A DNA stretch of 64,000 nucleotides. Origin: Planctomycetota bacterium. Its GTDB lineage: Bacteria > Planctomycetota > Phycisphaerae > Phycisphaerales > UBA1924. The DNA is taken from assembly GCA_018968885.1 (NCBI GenBank), contig JAGWZK010000016.1, positions 1 through 64,000 on the forward strand, read 5' to 3'. Positions within the stretch are counted from its first letter, which is position 1. Every line of letters starts with the position of its first letter. Shown piece by piece: positions 8,102 to 16,974 of this stretch. The notes under the pieces were generated by a model, which saw only the letters and a list, made by a program, of their open reading frames with translations, was not told where the DNA came from and did not search any database. Position numbers and translations under genes: made by a program.

Positions 8102-9646
8102 TCAGCCCTGAAGGAGACTCAAGACCTGCTGTGACTGCTGATTGGCCAAGGAGAGCACGCTGGTGCCGGCACTGGAGAGAATCTGGGCACGAGTCAATTT
8201 GCTTGTTTCCGCAGCAAAATCCGCATCTCTGATCTGCGACTGGCTGGCCGAAAGATTCTCGAACGCGGTCTGCAGACTACGTGAGTTGGTCTGGAGAACA
8301 TTCTTCTCGAACGCGCCCAGGCGTCCACGCAGGAGACTGATCTCATCGATGGCTGTGTCGAGAATATCGGACGCGGTGGAGAAATCGCCGCGCCGCACCG
8401 ACTCAGCAATCGAGTTGACCTGACCATCCTTGAGCGAGTTCAGGTACTGCACCTGGTTATTCGCCAGCGTACCGCCGAGCCCGGTCGACGCGATGGACTG
8501 GATGCCGAAGTTGGCCTGCTGAAGAGCGGTGACATCCTGCCCAAGTTGGAAAAGTGCGCCGCCACCAGTGACGTAGAAGGTGGACGTGGTAGCATTGGGA
8601 CGAATCGCAAGAGCCGAGGTCAACTGCAAGTCAAGGCCCAGAGAGGCGGTGTTGGTGCTGAGCTTCAAGCCCCGTCCGGTAGCCAGACTGCCGTTGATGA
8701 GTGCGGCGACATCGCGTCCTTCGTCACGTTCGCCCTGCAACATGTTGACCCAGGTATTGGTGGCATCGGCCTGGTGAGCCGGATCCCACTTGAAGACCTG
8801 ACCGGACCAGAAGTCGCCGGCGGGGTCCTGGGGCTTTTGCAGACGCCGCACACTGACGAAGTTATCTGAGCCGTAGTTTTCACTGAGGAACTTGATGCCG
8901 TTGATGCTGCTGGCGGAGTAATTCTCGGCGGTAACGCCGGTCAAGATGGTGACACGATTGACCGCGTCGATCACACTCTGGATGGTTGCCGATTGGGGCA
9001 AGCTGATAGTTTCCACGCCGCGGGTGCCGGTGATTTCCAGCGTGACGGCGGAAACCATGCGACCGGGGTTGACAGTCTGATCGCGGTAGAAGACCTCGCC
9101 ACGTTGGGCGCTGGTGACGACATCGACATCCACCTGATAGGAGGCGTTACCGACGAATGAAGCGTTGCGGATTCGGGCGGTAGTGATGGCCGAGCCACTG
9201 ATGCCACTGGTGCGGTAGTCCAGGGTGCCGTTGAGCAGTTTCAACCCACCGAACGTGGTGGTGTTGGAGATGCGAGTGATTGATTCGATGGCCGAATCGA
9301 TCTGCAACTGGTTGGCGGCGCGTTCATCGGCACTGGTGGCGCCGGTGTTGGCGGACTCGACAATGAGCGACTTGATGCTGTTCAAGAGATCGCCGACTTC
9401 GGCCAGCGCGGCTTCGCCGGTGGCGATGACGCTGGAGGCACGGTCAGAGTTCTTGACGGCCGTGCTGACACCTTGAATATCCGAGCGGAGACGCTCGGAG
9501 ATGATCAGGCCAGCGGGATCATCGGCACCACGATTGATGCGCAGACCCGTGGAGAGACGCTCGAGGCGAAGGTTCAATTCCTTCGAGGTCTTCTGCAGGT
9601 TGGATTGGGCGATGACGCTAGAAATGTTCGTATTGATGCGGCTCAT
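8102..9646 (-). CDS. fliC: Flagellin 4 (divergent)
   Basis: Protein of 514 residues with conserved ends (MSRINTNISSVIAQSNLQK, RINRGADDPAGLIISERL; C terminus TRAQILSSAGTSVLSLANQQ). The middle differs strongly from flagellins 1-3 (for example RLQKPQDPAGDFWSGQVFKW near residue 265), so the exposed D2/D3 surface should differ; it may be a minor or position-specific filament subunit. The ribosome site lies in the loop of a perfect hairpin. It is nearest to csrA and fliW. Confidence 0.93.
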   Translation of the reverse strand: MSRINTNISSVIAQSNLQKTSKELNLRLERLSTGLRINRGADDPAGLIISERLRSDIQGVSTAVKNSDRASSVIATGEAALAEVGDLLNSIKSLIVESANTGATSADERAANQLQIDSAIESITRISNTTTFGGLKLLNGTLDYRTSGISGSAITTARIRNASFVGNASYQVDVDVVTSAQRGEVFYRDQTVNPGRMVSAVTLEITGTRGVETISLPQSATIQSVIDAVNRVTILTGVTAENYSASSINGIKFLSENYGSDNFVSVRRLQKPQDPAGDFWSGQVFKWDPAHQADATNTWVNMLQGERDEGRDVAALINGSLATGRGLKLSTNTASLGLDLQLTSALAIRPNATTSTFYVTGGGALFQLGQDVTALQQANFGIQSIASTGLGGTLANNQVQYLNSLKDGQVNSIAESVRRGDFSTASDILDTAIDEISLLRGRLGAFEKNVLQTNSRSLQTAFENLSASQSQIRDADFAAETSKLTRAQILSSAGTSVLSLANQQSQQVLSLLQG

Positions 9647-9647
9647 G

Positions 9648-9665
9648 GCAATCCTCCGTGATTGC
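9648..9665 (-). promoter_or_regulatory. Hairpin with ribosome site in its loop (CsrA-type site), flagellin 4 leader
   Basis: Two bases before the ATG the minus strand reads GCAATC-ACGGAG-GATTGC: a perfect six-base-pair stem with the hexaloop ACGGAG. This is the classical shape of a high-affinity CsrA site (GGA in a hairpin loop, overlapping the Shine-Dalgarno). csrA and fliW are the next genes upstream. Repression of flagellin translation by CsrA, relieved by FliW, is the inferred role. Confidence 0.6.
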
Positions 9666-9749
9666 GCCGGGCCAGGCCGGTGGACTGTGATGCACGATCA
9701 GAACGCAACGCTGAAACGACGAGGAGAGACAATGGAAGGGTGAGGAACA

Positions 9750-10190
9750 TCATGATCCTGCCTTCCGTCCTCGGTTGACTCCGGTGGAACTGTTGGTTGA
9801 GGCCCCGGGGACCGGCGTCGCACGGCCAGCATCCCGAACCGCGTGCACACTCTGCGCGAGCTTGAGCTCACGTGCAGGAGCAACATCCGCGCCCGGCACT
9901 CGTGCAGCGATTGCGCGAGTTGCGGACTTGGCCGGGCCAGGCAGTATGCTGCCCATGGGCCCAGTTGCCCCAGCCACGGGGGAAAGCGAGGCAAGGTCGG
10001 TGCGGTCGATCCGCGCGGCCTGCTCATTCTCCCGTCGAATGGCCTCGTAAACCTCTTTGCGGTGAACGGCGATGCGTGTGGGGGCGTTGATCCCCACGCG
10101 CACCTTGTCACCGCGGATATCAACGACCGTGATCTCGATCTCGTCGCCGATCATGATCGTTTCGTCGCGTTGTCTGGACAGAACCAGCAT
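9750..10190 (-). CDS. csrA: CsrA translational regulator with long C-terminal extension
   Basis: Protein of 146 residues. Residues 1-62 are a normal CsrA ([38 protein letters not shown]), an RNA-binding homodimer that blocks ribosome access at GGA motifs. The start at 10190 is set by the invariant MLVLSR. The remaining ~84 residues, rich in Ala, Pro, Ser and Gly, are about twice what CsrA proteins usually carry in total and look disordered. It lies between fliW and the flagellin genes. In Bacillus FliW binds the CsrA C-terminal region; the extension may serve this or another partner (inference). Confidence 0.93.
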   Translation of the reverse strand: MLVLSRQRDETIMIGDEIEITVVDIRGDKVRVGINAPTRIAVHRKEVYEAIRRENEQAARIDRTDLASLSPVAGATGPMGSILPGPAKSATRAIAARVPGADVAPARELKLAQSVHAVRDAGRATPVPGASTNSSTGVNRGRKAGS

Positions 10191-10330
10191 GTGGGGCTCC
10201 CGAATCCGTTCAGGGCCTTTCTCCCGTGCCACGCACCGACGGTGCGTACAAAGGCAAGAGAGTCTCCTCCGTGAGTGCGTGCTGAGGTAGGTTCATCATG
10301 CGGGCACGCCCGCCGCATGACTAAAGAGCA

Positions 10331-10795
10331 TCAGGCGGGAATGGCCCGCGGCTGCGAGGTCGTCCTGACCTGGGCAGCCACGTTCACCAATGGGTGGCGG
10401 GTGGTCCACTTCTTTTCCGCCAGAACCAATTGCTCGCCCGTGCGGGTGAGCGTGTTGATCACAAGCGGCCCCTGCAGGTTGCCCGTCAGGGTTTCGTCGA
10501 CCTTGTTGACGATGACAAAGACCTGAGCGTCTTCAAGCTTGCCCAGGCAGAGTTCATCCATCTGCTCGGCACGGATGGGCACGGCATATTCGGGCGCGAA
10601 AAGCGATGGATCAGTAATCACAAACGCCAAGGCCGGCTCATCCAGCGATTGCAGCCAGAAGAAGCAGGCATCTTCGCTGGGCTCAAGCAGGCAGAAACGC
10701 CTGTTATTGCCAAAGCCAAGAAGGCCCTTGGGAAACGTGATCACGCGATCTTCTCGAATCTCGATGGTTCCGAACCGAGTCGTACGTACTTCCAT
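10331..10795 (-). CDS. fliW: FliW flagellar assembly factor
   Basis: Protein of 154 residues. FliW is a small cytoplasmic protein that binds flagellin and antagonises CsrA, coupling filament protein synthesis to export. Diagnostic stretches are ITFPKGLLGFGNNRRFCLLE (residues ~16-35), WLQSLDEPALAFVITDP and LQGPLVINTLTRTGEQLVL. The start at 10795 gives the family-typical MEVRTTRFGTIEI and has GGTGGAG upstream; a longer frame to 10861 reads a non-family basic leader. It sits between flgL and csrA; this gene pair next to flagellins is a known arrangement. Confidence 0.93.
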   Translation of the reverse strand: MEVRTTRFGTIEIREDRVITFPKGLLGFGNNRRFCLLEPSEDACFFWLQSLDEPALAFVITDPSLFAPEYAVPIRAEQMDELCLGKLEDAQVFVIVNKVDETLTGNLQGPLVINTLTRTGEQLVLAEKKWTTRHPLVNVAAQVRTTSQPRAIPA

Positions 10796-10933
10796 GACGT
10801 CCGCTCCACCTTTCCGCGGCCTACGCACTCCAGCGATCTTCCCCGTGCGCATCCTGCACACGGGGCGGCATCCTTGCCTTGTGCCACTACCCAGGCCGGC
10901 CGGACAGTGGCGGAAATCAATTCTCCTCAGCGA

Positions 10934-13006
10934 TCAGCCGAGGTAATCCATGAGCGACTGCTGCCTCCCCACTGCCGTCACCTGCAACGCCGCCGAGAGC
11001 TGGCTCTGCAGAAGTGAGAACTGGGTGGCCGCAGCGGTAAAGTCCGTATCCTGCAAGGTGCTGCGCACGCTTTCATCAAGCGTGTCACGGTCCTGCTGGA
11101 AGGCGTCGGCTTGTTCCACCCGCTTGGAGTAGCTGCCGACCAGCCCTCGCGTTTCCGCGAGAGCACCTGCCGCGTCGCCCAACTTCTCTCCCGCAAGTGA
11201 GATGCCAGACGTGTCATTGCGCCTGAGCGCATCGCGCAGATCGATCAATTGTGTGAAAAGATTGTCAACCCGGATCTTGGCTCGATCCTCCCCTAAAAGG
11301 GTGGATGTGGTGACGTCGTACGTGGAGTCGAGCAAGCCCAGATCCTCTGCGGCTTGAGAGTTGTTCAACGAACGAACCGAAAGGGCCGCGGAAAACGCGG
11401 ACTCTTGAATCAATGCGATGCCGTTGCTTGCCGGATTCACCGCCGCAACCAATGCGTCTGGTGCAAGACCGGCAGACACGAGCTGCGGCGCGACTTGTGC
11501 ATTGATTCGATCGATAACGCTCTGCACGGTGAGCATGTCCTGCGGACGCAGATCGATGGTCAATTCGGTCCCGGCAGAATTACCGAGAGTGATCACCATG
11601 TCGGTGTTGAGACTCGCATCGATCTGACCGGATGTCGGATTCGTGCGGCCATCCACGATGTGAACACCGCGACCATCATTCAGATCCGTAATTCGGGTTG
11701 CGCCGGTGAAAGTGCGGATTCCGAGGGCCTGTGCGGTGGTGTCGGTCGAGGAGACGTTCTCAATGCTCAAGGCCTGGGCGGCACTGCCAGCGACTTCGTT
11801 GAAGATGTCTATTCCGTTGCCCGCCTGATTGATGCGGACACGCAACCCAAGATTGGTGGACTCGATGAGATTTCTCACATCCTCGATGGTCGATGCACCG
11901 CTCAGATCCACAACGGCGCTGTACCCCATGCTCTTGACGCGAATACTGCCCAACGCTTCGGACAGCCCCCCTAAAGAGGTGATAGGCGTAGTCATCGTCA
12001 GGCGAGGTGAGAGACTCAATCCGTCTGAAACCGACTGAGAGAAGGTGAGAGGACCCGTTGAGCTCGTCAAGCCAAGATCCGCGGCAGTCGTCACCCCGAT
12101 AAGGTCAAAAAACTCGATTGTCGCGCCAGCCGCGGCATCAATCGACAGGGATTCACCTGATACCCCCACCCCACCAGCATCAAGCACGACCGTTCCTTGG
12201 CGAGTGGCTTCAGCTTCGATGGCGGCCTGCAGGCGACGCGCGACGGCGTCAACGGTGTCAACGCCAGTCAGATCAACTGACACGCTAGCTTGCCCATTCA
12301 CGCTGAATTCCAGCGTGCCCAGTGAAACGCCAAGTCCGCGCGCACCGTTGACGTCGCTGAGACGAGTCGCAGTAGTCAGCCCGGGATCGAGATCCACAAG
12401 TCCTTGCATGCGGCCTGAGACCCCACCCAGCATGGTCCCCCCACCAAGGGTGATCGGCACGGAGCTGGCTGATCCGAGCTCTGCGAGCATGCCGTCACCT
12501 TGACCCTGATATCGATATCCACCGAGGAATTCCCGAACGGGCGGGGAAGAGATGATGCCACCACCCAGCACGTAACCAGTTTCACTCGTGCGCTGCGAAA
12601 TGGAAAGCAAGGATGCAATCATCTGATCCACGACTGTGGCCTGCTGTTCACGCTCGGCTGCGGACGACCCAACATTCACCTGGGTCGAAGCAATGTCACG
12701 AGCTTCGATAGCCAGATCCCCCGCGTCTTTGAAGCTGGAATCGAGGACCGCCAGCGAAGCTGAGGCATTCTCCATGTTTCGCTTCAGCTGCGTGCTGGCA
12801 TTCAGTCGTCCGTTGATGGCGCTGATCAGTGCCGCCTTCACCGAGTCGTCGCTGAAGCGTGTGACCGTTCGCCCTGTGGACAACTGTTCCTGCACACGGC
12901 CGATCGCAGACTGCGACCTGGTGATATGCGACAGCGACACCTGACTTTGCCAGAGATCGGGCGAACGAGTGATGCCAAAGGAGGGAATACTCATAGTTAG
13001 ACTCAC
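10934..13006 (-). CDS. flgL: Flagellar hook-filament junction protein FlgL
   Basis: Protein of 690 residues, much longer than enterobacterial FlgL (about 320). The N terminus (SLSHITRSQSAIGRVQEQLS, GRTVTRFSDDS) and C terminus (DTDFTAAATQFSLLQSQLSA) are the conserved junction-protein helices; an inserted region at about residues 170-590 contains repeated beta-rich blocks with the LGVSLGTLEFSVNG and DLTGVDTVDAV type pattern (flagellin hook IN-like). The frame opens with GTG at 13006 overlapping the flgK stop (GTGA); ATG at 12994 is an alternative start. It probably adds an exposed domain to the hook-filament junction. Confidence 0.85.
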   Translation of the reverse strand: MSLTMSIPSFGITRSPDLWQSQVSLSHITRSQSAIGRVQEQLSTGRTVTRFSDDSVKAALISAINGRLNASTQLKRNMENASASLAVLDSSFKDAGDLAIEARDIASTQVNVGSSAAEREQQATVVDQMIASLLSISQRTSETGYVLGGGIISSPPVREFLGGYRYQGQGDGMLAELGSASSVPITLGGGTMLGGVSGRMQGLVDLDPGLTTATRLSDVNGARGLGVSLGTLEFSVNGQASVSVDLTGVDTVDAVARRLQAAIEAEATRQGTVVLDAGGVGVSGESLSIDAAAGATIEFFDLIGVTTAADLGLTSSTGPLTFSQSVSDGLSLSPRLTMTTPITSLGGLSEALGSIRVKSMGYSAVVDLSGASTIEDVRNLIESTNLGLRVRINQAGNGIDIFNEVAGSAAQALSIENVSSTDTTAQALGIRTFTGATRITDLNDGRGVHIVDGRTNPTSGQIDASLNTDMVITLGNSAGTELTIDLRPQDMLTVQSVIDRINAQVAPQLVSAGLAPDALVAAVNPASNGIALIQESAFSAALSVRSLNNSQAAEDLGLLDSTYDVTTSTLLGEDRAKIRVDNLFTQLIDLRDALRRNDTSGISLAGEKLGDAAGALAETRGLVGSYSKRVEQADAFQQDRDTLDESVRSTLQDTDFTAAATQFSLLQSQLSAALQVTAVGRQQSLMDYLG

Positions 13007-14745
13007 ACCAGCTGCATGAGGGTTTGCATCAATTCATCGCACACACTGATCAACCGTGCCGCACCCTGATACTGCCTCTGGTACTGCATCAGGTTCAACG
13101 ACTCCTCGTCCGTCGATACGCCGCTGACGTTGGCGCGTTGTCCTTCAAGATTTGCTCGCACCGTTGTCGATGCCTCGGCGTCAATCCGGGCCGTCGCCGC
13201 GCGATCGCCAACTCGCTGCGCGGTATCGCTCCATGAAGACACGATTGAGGCCCCTCCCAATGCAGAGTTGGGCTCATCGCGTAGGCGGGCAATCGCAAGT
13301 GCCGTTCCGTTCTCAACCAAGTTGCCCGATGCATCCCAACGGCCAGCGACCAGACTGGATGGAGACGTCACCAGATCACTTCTGACGGAAAGTGATGACG
13401 CTGTCGTGCCAGTGAAATACGAATTGACCTGCAACGCCGCGAGCACGTTGGATGAATCATCCTGAAATGCAAAGGCATAACCTGAATCAGAGGTGATGGT
13501 CAGCTTCCCTTCACTGGAAAATCCGGCATTCAAGCCCGGAACGGCATTCAGTGCAAAGACAATGTCCTGCGCTGTCGTATCGTCGTCGGTTCCGGGCAAG
13601 CCGGCATCGGTCAAGCCGTCAAGATCGACGCGAATCTGAACAGTGCGAGTTTCGCCAGTCGCCGTGTTCTTCATCTGCACCTTGAATGAGCCGTCCTGCG
13701 GCACGTATGGCAAAGCTGCCATGGTCTGGTTTGAGGCACTATTCAAGGCCAAAGCTCGGTCCGCAGTGGCAAATGCGACCTGGCTTGAAGTGCCGGTCAG
13801 GCCCTGAGCATTGGTTCCCGTCGAGTGATACCGATTGACATTGAACGCAAGCTGAGACGCAATGCGATCTAATGATGCCAGCGTGTCGCCCAAGCCATTC
13901 ACACGCTGCTCAACTAGTGCGCCGATTGACCCGCCCAGCATGTCGATTCTCTCAGCGCTATTGCGCGTGACGATGCGCGCCTCACTGCTTCCGTCGTCTC
14001 CGCTTGTGAAGGACAACTCCAACCCTCTTGACCGACCACCGAGGATGACCGGAGTGCTTCCCACCAGTACATCGATCGCTCCATTCTCATGCTCGACGGT
14101 GGAAACGCGCATCAGCGACGACAGCTCAGTCAGCGCGATGTCCCGCTGATCGCGCAGCGCACTGGCCTCGTTACCACCCTGCTCGTTCCCAGCAATCGCC
14201 GTGTTCAGATCGGCGATCTGTCCCAAAATCGTGTTTGCGCGACTGACTGAGGCCGAGAGTTGACCATCAATCTGCGATGTCTGACTGCGCAGATCCGAGC
14301 GCAGACGCGAAAGATAGTTGGAGAGTTGCTGCCCCTGCTGAACCACCGAAGCACTGGTTCGTGTGCCGTTGGCTCGTTCACTCCAGGTATTGAAGAACTG
14401 GCTCAACTGATTGGAAAGATCACCATCGCCGATGGTGCCGAGAACACTTTCAATCTGCCCCATCAGCAGCGAATTCTGATTCGCGCTCGCCTCATCGCTG
14501 ATCGCTCCCCGGAGTCGATGTTCGATCGCCTGATCGACCTGACGACGCACCTGACTGATCCTGACACCCCGTCCAGCCGCACCCGCGGCATCAGCGCCTG
14601 CACCCTGAATGGGTTCCATGCGTGCGATCTGTCGCGCGTAACCCGCAGTCCCCGCGTTGGCAATGTTGTTGCTGGTGACAGAGATCCCGGCCTGGCTGAC
14701 AGCCAGAGCCGACCGACCAATCTGCATTGCATTGGACAGACTCAT
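13003..14745 (-). CDS. flgK: Flagellar hook-associated protein FlgK
   Basis: Protein of 580 residues, first junction protein between hook and filament. The N terminus MSLSNAMQIGRSALAVSQAG and SNNIANAGTAGYARQ (residues ~27-42) is the rod/hook family signature; the C terminus (SGVSTDEESLNLMQYQRQYQ, then AARLISVCDELMQTLMQLV) is typical of FlgK. The start at 14745 follows GAGAGGAAAT at good spacing. The stop overlaps the flgL start. Upstream is its likely export chaperone FlgN. Confidence 0.93.
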   Translation of the reverse strand: MSLSNAMQIGRSALAVSQAGISVTSNNIANAGTAGYARQIARMEPIQGAGADAAGAAGRGVRISQVRRQVDQAIEHRLRGAISDEASANQNSLLMGQIESVLGTIGDGDLSNQLSQFFNTWSERANGTRTSASVVQQGQQLSNYLSRLRSDLRSQTSQIDGQLSASVSRANTILGQIADLNTAIAGNEQGGNEASALRDQRDIALTELSSLMRVSTVEHENGAIDVLVGSTPVILGGRSRGLELSFTSGDDGSSEARIVTRNSAERIDMLGGSIGALVEQRVNGLGDTLASLDRIASQLAFNVNRYHSTGTNAQGLTGTSSQVAFATADRALALNSASNQTMAALPYVPQDGSFKVQMKNTATGETRTVQIRVDLDGLTDAGLPGTDDDTTAQDIVFALNAVPGLNAGFSSEGKLTITSDSGYAFAFQDDSSNVLAALQVNSYFTGTTASSLSVRSDLVTSPSSLVAGRWDASGNLVENGTALAIARLRDEPNSALGGASIVSSWSDTAQRVGDRAATARIDAEASTTVRANLEGQRANVSGVSTDEESLNLMQYQRQYQGAARLISVCDELMQTLMQLV

Positions 14746-14755
14746 CGATTTCCTC

Positions 14756-15316
14756 TCAGCTTCGCATATCCACAGCCAACGCAGCGCGATGAGCATCCAC
14801 GCGCCCCGTGCGCCCATACACGCCTGCGGTCGACAACTTCTGAACCACTAGCCGCATCAAACTGTCGACGTGCGTCGCCAGCTGCATCGCTGCCTGCCCG
14901 AGGGCAGACTGCTCGGTGCGAACTCTCGTCATGACGATGCGCAGTTCCGATACTTGTGCCAGCAGAAAGTCTCTGGCGTCCGATTCCAGCGGCTCAACCG
15001 CCTTTGCCATATCAGAAAGAGTAATCGGCCCGCTCCGCAAGGTGTTTCCGGCGCAGACCTTCGCGAGCGCTGTTCGTGTCGCTTCCAACGCCGCAATCTC
15101 TTCCATCAATGCCTGCTGAGCATTCAGCGCCTGGGCCATGTCATCGAGACTTGCTCGCCGCACAGCGTCACGATGTGCTTGTACGGCCAGCAGCATGCGC
15201 TGATGCGCATGCAGGAAATCAGCGATGAGCTTACTCACCTGCGCAGCCATGTCTCGAGACGGCACGTTCGCCGAATTCGTTGATGCCTGATGCTTGGCTT
15301 TGAGTTGAGTGGTCAC
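14756..15316 (-). CDS. flgN: FlgN-family export chaperone
   Basis: Protein of 186 residues, mostly helical, with the FlgN-like pattern of an N-terminal helix pair (VSKLIADFLHAHQRMLLAVQ; MAQALNAQQALMEEIAALEA) and a C-terminal amphipathic segment (QLATHVDSLMRLVVQKL). FlgN keeps FlgK and FlgL unfolded and delivers them to the export gate. Identification rests on position directly ahead of flgK and the helix pattern; sequence conservation in this family is low. Start is GTG overlapping the flgJ stop (GTGA), indicating coupling. Confidence 0.7.
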   Translation of the reverse strand: MTTQLKAKHQASTNSANVPSRDMAAQVSKLIADFLHAHQRMLLAVQAHRDAVRRASLDDMAQALNAQQALMEEIAALEATRTALAKVCAGNTLRSGPITLSDMAKAVEPLESDARDFLLAQVSELRIVMTRVRTEQSALGQAAMQLATHVDSLMRLVVQKLSTAGVYGRTGRVDAHRAALAVDMRS

Positions 15317-15771
15317 GATTGGATCTCCGTCATTCCCCTGTTAACCTCGGTCGGCTGCTGCTGCTGCGACAGACCAGCAGCCTTGAGAAGACGCCGCTCC
15401 ACACTTTCCACGATTCCCCAACGACCCCGACTCACCATGTCCAGGGCCGTTCGTTCATCCATCAACGCTCCAAACTGCTTCTCTGCCTGAGTCGCACCAA
15501 AAGGTGGCGTGTCGTCACGCATCTCTCTCGCCTGCTTGAGCAATGGCTGCACCAGAGATTGGGCGATGTACTGCACCGATACGTCGCGAATGCGCGAACG
15601 TAACTGGCTCACCTTCTCCGACTCTGGCTGATACTGGAGCAGGTTCTGCTGGCGGCTCAATACGGCTGCAAAGCTGCCTTGGTCCCGGCCTGGCGCACTT
15701 GCCTGACGAACAGGCAACGTGGCGTCGGCCGAATCGGAGAACCCTGAGGAGATGGATGCAGTGAAACTCAT
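15313..15771 (-). CDS. flgJ: Rod-binding protein, FlgJ N-terminal domain type
   Basis: Protein of 152 residues. Residues ~60-140 (YIAQSLVQPLLKQAREMRDD, FGALMDERTALDMVSRG) match the rod-cap domain of FlgJ. The muramidase domain of gammaproteobacterial FlgJ is absent, as in many phyla. A rod cap guides FlgB, FlgC, FlgF and FlgG assembly in the periplasm. ATG at 15771 is preferred; a TTG at 15780 would overlap the flgI stop. Located between flgI and flgN as expected. Confidence 0.82.
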   Translation of the reverse strand: MSFTASISSGFSDSADATLPVRQASAPGRDQGSFAAVLSRQQNLLQYQPESEKVSQLRSRIRDVSVQYIAQSLVQPLLKQAREMRDDTPPFGATQAEKQFGALMDERTALDMVSRGRWGIVESVERRLLKAAGLSQQQQPTEVNRGMTEIQS

Positions 15772-15776
15772 GGCGT

Positions 15777-16889
15777 TCAATCTATCACGATCCGTGCCTT
15801 CAATGACCCGGTCTTGTGCAGCATCTGCAGAATTTCGATCTGATCAGAGACTGAGATATCAAGTTGCTTGAACGCCGCAGTCAGGTCGCTCAATCGAAGG
15901 GAATCGGCGGGGTTTGTAATCGGAATTTCTGCCCTAGCCCAACGATCTCGAAGCACGAGAGGGTTGTCCTGCGTAGGTGTCGGGGCAGGCGTTGTTGAGG
16001 TGATCACCAGAGATTTGTGAGTGATGGCAACAGGACCGATGGTGACGTTGCCGGTCAGAATGATGGCTCCATTGCGTTGATTCACCACCACAGTGGCCGG
16101 CATCGCATTGGTGTTCACCGGCGCTTTAAGCACATCGCGCATGAAGTTCGCCCGCTGCACTCGTTCTGATTGCGGCACCATCACCCGCACACTGCGATCA
16201 TCAACGGCAACGGCGATTCGCCGGCCTTCGCGAACTTGAGACGGGTCGCCGGACTCGGCGTTGATCGCCTCAGCAATCGCTGCGGTGGTTCCCCAGCCGA
16301 CAAAGTGGGGCTCAACGACCAGCTCAAACTCGTCCCCCACCGGCTCCATCTTGATGTCCGTCACCAGCTGCGCACCGGTGCGAACTCGACCGCTGGTCGT
16401 GATGGTGGGATCGTCCAGTTCAATCTGGCCCTCGGCAAAGGCATAGATCTCCGGATCGTTCTTGAATGGACCCCGCAACGCAGTGAGATACAGACGCCCG
16501 CCTCGCAGACTCGAACAACTGCCCAAGGTGGACACAGACACGTCGTAGGTATCGTTGGTCAAGGCGCCGGTCTCGGGCAGCCGGCACATGACCTGCACAA
16601 GGGCAACCGACTTCCCCTTCTCCAAGTCGGACATCTTCCCGATCGGAACGCCCTGGTTCTGCAGCATCGCAGCAAGAGGCCGGGCCATGGCAAGCTCCTT
16701 GCCATCATCGCCGGTCTTGTTCAGACCCACCACCAACCCGACGCCCTGCAGCACGCTGCGACCCTGCCCGCTCAACCGCGCAAAGTCCTGCACAGTCTGA
16801 GCGCTCGCGGGCGCGGCACACTCCGTCAGCATTGCGCACATCAGCAGGATCTGCGCACATCCTCGGGCTAGTTGCTCACGTCGAATCAT
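15777..16889 (-). CDS. flgI: Flagellar P-ring protein FlgI
   Basis: Protein of 370 residues, forming the ring in the peptidoglycan layer around the rod. Signal peptide at residues 1-31 ending PASAQ. Family motifs: LQGVGLVVGLNKTGDDGKEL, LRGGRLYLTAL, VVVNQRNGAIILTGNVTIGP and the C-terminal VSDQIEILQMLHKTGSLKA. GGAG before the ATG at 16889 supports this start. The presence of P- and L-ring genes shows an outer membrane is crossed. Confidence 0.96.
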   Translation of the reverse strand: MIRREQLARGCAQILLMCAMLTECAAPASAQTVQDFARLSGQGRSVLQGVGLVVGLNKTGDDGKELAMARPLAAMLQNQGVPIGKMSDLEKGKSVALVQVMCRLPETGALTNDTYDVSVSTLGSCSSLRGGRLYLTALRGPFKNDPEIYAFAEGQIELDDPTITTSGRVRTGAQLVTDIKMEPVGDEFELVVEPHFVGWGTTAAIAEAINAESGDPSQVREGRRIAVAVDDRSVRVMVPQSERVQRANFMRDVLKAPVNTNAMPATVVVNQRNGAIILTGNVTIGPVAITHKSLVITSTTPAPTPTQDNPLVLRDRWARAEIPITNPADSLRLSDLTAAFKQLDISVSDQIEILQMLHKTGSLKARIVID

Positions 16890-16974
16890 GTTGCGTGTCT
16901 CCGCCACGGAGCTGAGGCCATCGAGGCCCGCTCACCTGAACGAGAACGCAATCAGCGTGCCGAATCCTCGGAAT

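Noticed and set aside
10228-10246. Perfect TGGCACG before csrA
   Set aside because: The -12 part reads AAAG instead of TTGC at the required spacing.
10308-10322. GC-rich inverted repeat (ATGCGG...CCGCAT) between fliW and csrA
   Set aside because: Stem is interrupted and no T-run follows, so I do not call a terminator.
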